Shown: positions 57,348 to 64,000 of the stretch, in pieces
Layout of the letters: every line of letters begins with the position of its first letter
Numbering within the stretch: position 1 is the first letter of the stretch
Assembly: GCA_963693305.1 (NCBI GenBank)
Contig: OY855916.1
Location: 4,704,001-4,768,000 of the forward strand
Reading direction: 5' to 3'
Origin: Meandrina meandrites
Lineage: Eukaryota; Cnidaria; Anthozoa; Scleractinia; Meandrinidae
Length of the DNA: 64,000 bases
Translations under genes and position numbers: made by a program
Notes under the pieces: model-generated
The model's database searches: none
What the model was told of the DNA's origin: nothing
Seen by the model: only the letters and a program-made list of their open reading frames with translations

Positions 57348-60300
57348 CTCTAAGGGACTCTCTTTTGGATAGATGCTCACTTCAAACTGATCTTGTAATC
57401 TCCGTATCAAGGTGGACAACTCCTCTAAATTTAAACAAGAGAGCAATGATAAGATAAAAGACAGGTTAAGATTAAGCCCAGATGCTAACTGTTCAAATTT
57501 ATTTCAATTAATTAAATCTCACTGCAAATCAGTTATTGAATTCAGCAGTTCGCTAAATTAAGAAACCTGCATCACCATCAACACTGCCACCGCAACCGCC
57601 ACCCCCACTTTCCCCGCCAATAACCACCATCATCATCATCACTACTGCCTTTGTAGTCTATCACCATACTAACCGTCACCATCCCCATCATCATTGCCAT
57701 GCATGATACCATCAATACCACCAGAAATCGCTGTCTGCTAAAGTCATATTATTGTTGGAGGAACTTCTGTTTAAAAAACAACTTTCTATGTCATTCCTGC
57801 AGGGAATTTTGAAAAGGATGGTTTTAAACATTTGAATGGGACTTTTAGCCTCCACATTTCAGGTGCATTTATGAAAACAGTAATTTATCAAAATAAATGT
57901 TCACAGCTAATAGGCACCATCTTGAGCAGAGGTTCTCAAGAAATAGGTTTTGAGTTGAAGTGCCCATAACATTAATTATACTTACATCAATAATATTAAA
58001 TATTGATGTAAGTATATTATACTCTTATAAGTAGTACACACGTTGTAATGTTATAGAACTCAAGACTACATATAAAAAAATCACCTATTTACATGTGACT
58101 GTTCCCCTAATTAAACATTACATTTTCATTACTACATGTACAATTCTACCATCGATCTATTTATCCATTAACGCGGGTTGCGTACTCCTTTGTTTTTGTG
58201 CCTAGTGGCTCGTAGAGCCCAAGGCACTATGTTATCGTGCACGCGTGTGTGTCCGTAATTCGTAAAATTTGGTAATGAGCGCGTCTAATTAACACGTCAT
58301 AGTCGGAAACTCAATTTGACATCAGCCATTTACTTGCTTCATGTGCTCACATTGCGCGTTTCTTCAACGACGTTGGTAAGTTTTCTATGTTAAAGATAAA
58401 TTTATGTTATTTTCTTCTAGAGCCAGGCTCAACTTTCGGTGGATTTTCAAAGAATTTGATCTTAAAAGCAACATGAAGGGATTTTTCGAGAATATTCTTG
58501 CTTTAACGGTAAAGAAACTGAAGAAAGTGTTGATGATCCTTCCCTCGATCACTGGCCGTGGACGAGCGTTTCTTGCCGAATGTTGTCGATATATGCTAGG
58601 CTATCACTAGGCACATGTAGTCATAGACTGCCTATTTTTACATTGTGTGCACATGCTGTATCATCTTCAATTGGTAGTTTACTACGCATGAGTCCTTTTT
58701 TCCCCACCACACCCTTCACCTCATTCAGTAAAGCTCCACACCTGCCACTTCTACATACATGTAGTAGGCTGGGTGGAGGAAACATGATGGGGCATGCACC
58801 TCACTCGTTGGCTCATCCATTACCTTGCAGGGTGTGTCACTGCCACCCTTACTGCATTGCTCATTGTTAGGGTGTGTCGCTGCCACCCTTATTCCATTAC
58901 TCATTATTACTAGCTAGGGTGTGTTGCTGCCACCCTTATTGCATGTTATTTACAGGATGTGTTGCTGCCACTCTCATTCTACCCCAGGGTGCACCCAACA
59001 ACCGTTAGTCCCATTTACTGCCAAAGATTGTGTACTTTGTCTTGATTTTTATATTAAGTGACTAAGTTGTTAAATATGAGTCAACCCATTTAATTTTCAA
59101 AATATAAACGAAAAGCCCAAGAAGGTGTTTAGTACAGGGGGCCACTGCAAGAAATTCCAAGCATGTTGTAGCAGGCAGTCGCCACATATAATCAGATTAC
59201 TTGGTACATGCTATGAAGAACTGGACAAACACGCAGCCCAGAAAAAGCTTGAATATTTTAGGTAGAGGCATAGATAAAATCTAAAATATCAATCACGACA
59301 TGAGACAAGCTAACGTTCCAAACAAGTCAACACGTGGTGGTCACGCTTGTGTGAATGTGCTGTTTGGCTAAACTTGTTCATCATGAGCGGCTGAACTGAT
59401 AGCCGGCCGCCTAGCCCCAAATGGTGACGTTTTTTCTGAGTTGTTTCATTAGCCTGCGAATACAGCCACCTCTCATCGCTCCTGGCCAGTTTCAGATAGC
59501 TCGAATGGCTGACAACTATTTGGAACCGATATAGCTCAAAACTTTTGAACAGCTAACAATTTTTTTTCAGTGGATAGCTTGAGCTGTTCAAACAACGTCC
59601 CGTCCCGTTGGAACAGCTTGCAAACGGCTATGCGTTAAAAAAGGCTAGCTGTAAGGAACGTGGTTGTGTGAGAGGTCACTATAAATAAATGGCACGCAAT
59701 GCATGCAGAAGTGATGACGTTTCACAAGGGGTCTTTAATAATTTTCAGGACATTTGTCAAAAAATTAGGGTAAATAAGAGTAGCTGACAACTTCTGTGCT
59801 GAGTGAATGTTCAACAAAAGTTGCGTTATCTTGGCATGACATCCAATATACGAAATACGATGCAAGGTCAAATGCTGTCTTGAAATTGCTTACACCTTTT
59901 GTTTTAAAAGAATGGAAAGATTTCTGTTTACTAAATCTTACAGAATGCATCAAATATAATTTGCCTCTTTCGTTTATACTTAACATTAGTCTTTTCTAAC
60001 TGCCATGAATATTTTGCTTTGAGTTCTATGCAACAATTTCTTGTTGAGTTGACTTGATTTCTTTTCCCAGTCCTATTAGTCGATCACAACAGACAACAGA
60101 TCCTGTCCACTCGCATGATGACATTAAGCGATGACATGACATCATCGCTTAAAAAGAACACTTGATCATGCAACACTTTATGCTCTCCCGTAGGCTTAGT
60201 ATTGAAAAATACATTCTAAGCTGCCCCTCCCTCTAACAATTTAATTGTCATCTCCCAGATTCTGGGAGACACGTGACCAGCCTGGGGGGGCAGGAGAGAG

Positions 60301-62355
60301 AGAGAGAGAGAGAGAATTCTCGTACGGGCTCGGCTCAGTTACTTAACAATGTCAACTAAGATGCATACAGAAATACTGTGCTATGAAGTCATCAAATGAA
60401 TGAAACCTTGGAACAAATTGACATTACAAGATGAAATTTCATCTAAAAAAGAAAGGTCTTCAAAAGTCAAACATCCTTGCCATATATATGGTAATAATTT
60501 AATATATGATTATGTTAATTAGGGGGGGAGATCAATAAATAAATTGTTTGTTAATTATGTAAATACATTTTAACCTACAGACTTTCACAGGGGAATACGG
60601 GAAGTTATAAGAGGAGGCTATTTTTGGAGATTTCAAAGACCAATGGAGAGCAATGGAAAGGCAGAAATCAAGCCTAAAATTTGGGTGGATGGTGTGACGG
60701 GTCTTTAGTATAATTTCCATGGGGTAGTTAAATATGTTGCCATGCCAACCTTCTGAAAATTCGGCTCCAATTCCACTGCTTGTGGCATTGTCTGCGGAGG
60801 AGCTACTTTCCTCTAAATTGTCAGACATCTATCATTCAGAAAACAAACCCTCACAAAATTAGAACATAACACTTATAGGTAAACCTTTTAATATCAAACA
60901 CTGTAGAAAAAATACATGACTTATATACTTTAAACTGATAAGGTTTAATTTGGTGCCATTCACATTATACTTTATGTAGCAACCAATTTCCTTCAGCGGA
61001 CTGATCAAGTTATTTCTTTGGATTAGAAAGCTTCTTTAGCTATAAACTTTGTCTGTAACTGCTTGCTTTGTCGATAAAATAAATGAATGAATTGTTACAA
61101 AACTCACACTTAAAAATCAGTGTTCTCTCTTTGTTTTCTGTTAGAAAAAAATGTCTAACTCCATGAGTAGAATGAAGAATCTTTGGCTGGATTTTGCAGG
61201 TATGCTTGGTCTTAGTAAAGACCTTCTGTTCAAAATGTGGCAAAATGATTTGAATTTTTTTTTAAAGTAGCTGACAACGATTTACAGCACTTATTATACA
61301 TTGATTAGTTGGTCTGCACTTCCCCCTTTATCACTGGTTTATGCTATAATAATGGCATTTAATATTTATAAATGACCATACATTGGGGCTTAGGGGCCAC
61401 ATTAAATTTCAAAAATTTAGGGTTACTCTGAAACCGCTGCAACAAGTTATATCTTATTGCTAAAAGCTAAATAAAGGGTGTTGGTAATAGGTTTTTCTCT
61501 TGCTATTGTAACCTGTTATGCCAAAAAATACCACATTTTACTTAGCAATGACTCGGCATTTGGTTAATACCATTATTGAAGCATCAACTGATAAAAAGTA
61601 GAAGTACTGACTCATCAAAGTTAAAGTACTGGAAAGTCCTGGAAACCATTACCAGCCACCTTAAATCTCAAGACAGGATTCATGAAGCTACCTGTCTTTG
61701 GTCTTGATATATGTTGTTGTTTCCACTCTGCAATGTTACATTTTGATCTCCTGGAGTCACTGCAATAGGCAAATGATTCCGCTCTTTTAATAAGTCCAGC
61801 CATTTGACCCCAAAGGATAAAGTATCATTGATTTTAATTTTAAGGAAGTCAACTGATAACTTGTTTTGCTATCTTGATCATAACAAGATTAAAACAAATT
61901 AAGTTTAAAGTTTAGTTTAATTTAAAAGTTGAATTTGCTTTTATTAAAACATGTCTAAAAGTGGTTCAATTTCTGCAAATAAATAAAAATGGAATATCTT
62001 TTTAAATTGATTGTGATTTACCTTGTTCATCATAGTCAATTTCCATTTGAGAATCATCAAAAAGTGACATCTGAAAGCGTCAGAAGGTAACAATGTTACA
62101 TGTTGACAAAATATCATTGGAAGTCAGCTTAGTAGGGGTGCAACAGGTAATGTAATGAAGGGTCTCCTGATACTTGACTCAAGATGTACAAAGCTGATTC
62201 AATAGCTGACTGGTATTATTTCCTTAATGTTGGCAATGCAATTGAACCAATTAACTGGAATTTCTAGGTTTTATCAATTATAGAATTGTATTTTAATAAT
62301 TAACATCTTACCTCATTTACATCAGTCGCAATGCAGCTCATGGCATTATCATCAC
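57348..62355 (-). CDS. Unit 2 copy of the acidic module exons (five of six)
   Basis: Exons 62312-62355 (44), 62022-62070 (49), 61692-61759 (68), 60750-60828 (79) and 57348-57424 (77) match unit 1 with intact splice sites and open frames. The third is 6 nt shorter than in unit 1, an in-frame deletion. The unit ends in phase 0 at 57348, which fits the phase-0 start of unit 1 at 56724, so splicing of unit 2 onto unit 1 would keep the frame. The counterpart of the first exon (56679-56724) is missing, because homology stops at 62674. No IPT/TIG exon lies between 55.5 and 57.3 kb, so unit 2 cannot be a complete gene by itself. Confidence 0.55.
58199..58613. mobile_element. ~415-bp element present only in unit 2
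   Basis: Inverted ends gtgcctagtgg and cactaggcac. Unit 1 lacks this sequence near 51384. Confidence 0.7.
58614..60749. other. Non-coding part of unit 2
   Basis: Colinear with 51384-54197 of unit 1, minus the two unit 1 insertions. A (GA)n run lies near 60294-60314. No independent gene. Confidence 0.6.
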
Positions 62356-62689
62356 CTAAAAGCATTAAAATAAACTCAGCTGTGTTCTTTTGGTAATCAA
62401 CAAATCTCAACCTGACTGGTTCTCCCGTTATTTTTCTATTAATTTTACTAATGAAACACGATCACGCACACTGCACTTTAAAAGGACAATTTTTCTTGAC
62501 TTTTGGATTAAAAGTACACAAAATTGTAACTTTTGGACTGCAATCCTTTAAAGTGTCTACTAAAATAATTAGACTACCCGTCCTTGTTTTCTATGAGACA
62601 TCAACTCGCCTGTGCCTTGTTGACTATTCGCTCATAAGAAACTTGGGCTTGTAGCCTAATAATTCTTGTTACGCGGGATGAGCCGCGTA

Positions 62690-62815
62690 TTAAATTTGGC
62701 TCGATCGCTTTGATGCGTTCGATGTGTTCGATGTTGTTCGATGCGTTCGATGTGGTTCGATGTGTTCGATGTGGTTCGATGTGTTCGATGAGTTCCATGA
62801 GTTCGATGTTGTGCG
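62690..62815. repeat. 12-14-bp tandem repeat (ttcgatgtggttcgatgtg)
   Basis: About ten copies of ttcgatg with spacers of 4-6 bases, in the sequence that separates units 2 and 3. A short second patch with the same flank (gttccatgagttcgatgttg) lies at 63228-63300. Minus-strand His/Arg/Thr-rich frames here are repeat translations. Confidence 0.85.
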
Positions 62816-63324
62816 GTAAAATCTATCGAAAGCTCTCGTCGATTTGAGATTTCACCTAAGGTATGCTCGATAATTTTTCTAACCATCGCTGGCAACATAC
62901 GATTTTGTTCACTAAACGGTAAATTTTATATGTTTTCAATGTAGTAAAAGAAACTCTTGCTACTTCAGTCGAACACGTTCAGTTACATGTCAAGAAAAGG
63001 CAGACAAGGTAATTATAAAAACTGATAGCTGAGCCGTTTTGCTGATTAGCCTTGGTAATTTAGCAATGCATGCTCTCTAAAAGTAAGTAAAAGCACGTAC
63101 GTTTGGATTGATTGTAGAAACTGCGGAAACCGCACTTTCTGCAAATCGATTTATTTCGATCGAGTTTGTAGTCACAAGCGTGCATGTCGATTGATTGATT
63201 GCAGAAGATACTGGTTTCTCACGGAGCAATGTTCGATGAGTTCCATGAGTTCGATGTTGTGCGGTAAAATCTATCGAAAGCTGTCGTCGATTTGATTTTT
63301 CGTTCTATGTTGTGCGGTAAAATC
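62816..63324. other. Unique spacer between duplication units 2 and 3
   Basis: Contains a direct repeat of ggtaaaatctatcgaaagct (about 62815 and 63262). No supported gene. Confidence 0.5.
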
Positions 63325-64000
63325 TTGCTTGCAAACGGCTATGTGTTAAAAAAGGCTAGCCGTAAGGAATGTTGTTCCGTGAGAGGTCACTATAACTAAA
63401 CGGCACGCAATGCATGCAGAAGTGATGACGTTTCACAAGGGGTCTTTAATAATTTTCAGGACATTAATTTTGTCAAAAAATTAAGGTAAATAAGAGTAGC
63501 TGACAACTTCTGTGCTAAATGAATGTTCAACAAAAGTTGCATTATCTTGGCATGACATCCGATATACGAAATACGATGCAAGGTCAAATGTTGTCTTGAA
63601 ATTGCTTACACCTTTTGTTTAAAAGAATGGAAAGATTTCTGTTTACTAAATCTTATAGAACGCATCAAATATAATTTGCCTCTTTCGTTTATACTTAACA
63701 TTAGTCTTTTGTAACTGCCCATGAATATTTTGCTTTGAGTTCTACGCAACGATTTCTTGTTGAGTTGACTTGATTTCTTTTCCCAGTCCTATTGGTCGAT
63801 CGCAACAGACAACAGATCCTGTCCACTCGCATGACGACATTAAGCGATGACAATGACATCATCGCTTAAAAAGAACACCTGATCATACAACACTTTCTGC
63901 TCTCCCATAGGCTTAGTATTGAAAAATACATTCTAAGCTGCCCCTCCCTCTAACAATTTAATTGTCATCTCCCAGATTCTGGGAGACACATGACCAGCCT
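63325..64000. repeat. Segmental duplication unit 3 (runs off the window)
   Basis: From ttgcaaacggctatgtgtta onward it matches 52870-53550 of unit 1 and 59620-60290 of unit 2. It starts in mid-unit, so its left part is lost. Only non-coding parts of the unit are inside the window. Confidence 0.9.

Larger units (their letters stand above)
57287..62674. repeat. Segmental duplication unit 2
   Basis: Homology to unit 1 starts near ttgacttgcggtcagatta and ends at aataattcttgtta (62674). It includes five exons of the acidic module. Confidence 0.9.

Noticed and set aside
57287..62674. Unit 2 as a complete second gene B
   Set aside because: No IPT/TIG, ankyrin or ApoL exons lie between 55.5 and 57.3 kb; unit 2 has only upstream exons.
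62601..62898. His/Arg/Thr-rich minus-strand frames
   Set aside because: They are translations of the ttcgatg tandem repeat in two frames.

Overview
The window looks like nuclear DNA of an anthozoan cnidarian, most likely a stony coral. The evidence is AT-rich sequence, short phase-consistent exons separated by introns with GT..AG borders, many palindromic foldback elements and tRNA-derived SINEs, many (TAA)n and poly-G/poly-C tracts, and innate-immunity families that are expanded in corals (DZIP3-like HEPN, TRADD-N-like, apolipoprotein-L-like). Nothing suggests a prokaryote, an organelle or a virus. The convincing host genes all lie on the minus strand.

Layout by coordinate. 1-2.2 kb holds foldback DNA elements. 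2.18-4.28 kb has two exons of a HEPN (RN-x4-H) protein with a TRADD-N-like second exon. 4.7-11.4 kb holds SINEs, a CCGTCACGG array and a 1.47-kb transposon with a 6-bp target-site duplication. 12.1-22.3 kb is gene A: nine phase-consistent exons for an acidic N-terminus, an IPT/TIG-like domain and an ankyrin-like segment, with one in-frame stop. 19.5-21.6 kb, inside gene A, is a decayed non-LTR retrotransposon. 25.6-28.6 kb may be a THAP-type transposon. 29.0-31.2 kb is an unidentified gene (gene C) whose intron carries a hAT remnant. 33.9-35.4 kb holds a tandemly duplicated TATA promoter and putative first exon. 35.5-43 kb is repeats, including a 5'-truncated LINE end. 43.8-56.7 kb is gene B, the paralogue of gene A. 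49.6-64 kb is a tandem segmental duplication of gene B's upstream exons (units 1, 2 and the start of unit 3).

Main result. I assembled gene B exon by exon. From 56724 down to 43845 the thirteen exons total 2,124 nt, exactly 708 codons including the stop, with intron phases that match at every junction. The predicted product is a 123-residue acidic module, then IPT/TIG, then an ankyrin-like segment, then an acidic linker, then an apolipoprotein-L domain. Gene A has the same scaffold but no ApoL exon. Its last exon ends in phase 1, and the HEPN exon at 3472-4278 is open back to a splice acceptor that accepts phase 1. The two paralogues may therefore join one scaffold to different C-terminal effectors, ApoL in B and HEPN/TRADD-N in A. 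The B fusion is well supported by phase. The A fusion is more speculative, because the HEPN protein also has a good start codon of its own.

Other strong observations. A SINE with an 11-bp target-site duplication supplies the last ten codons and the stop of the ApoL exon. The duplicated gene B exon module is a whole number of codons, so copies can be added to the transcript in frame. Comparing units 1 and 2 shows empty and filled sites for several mobile elements.
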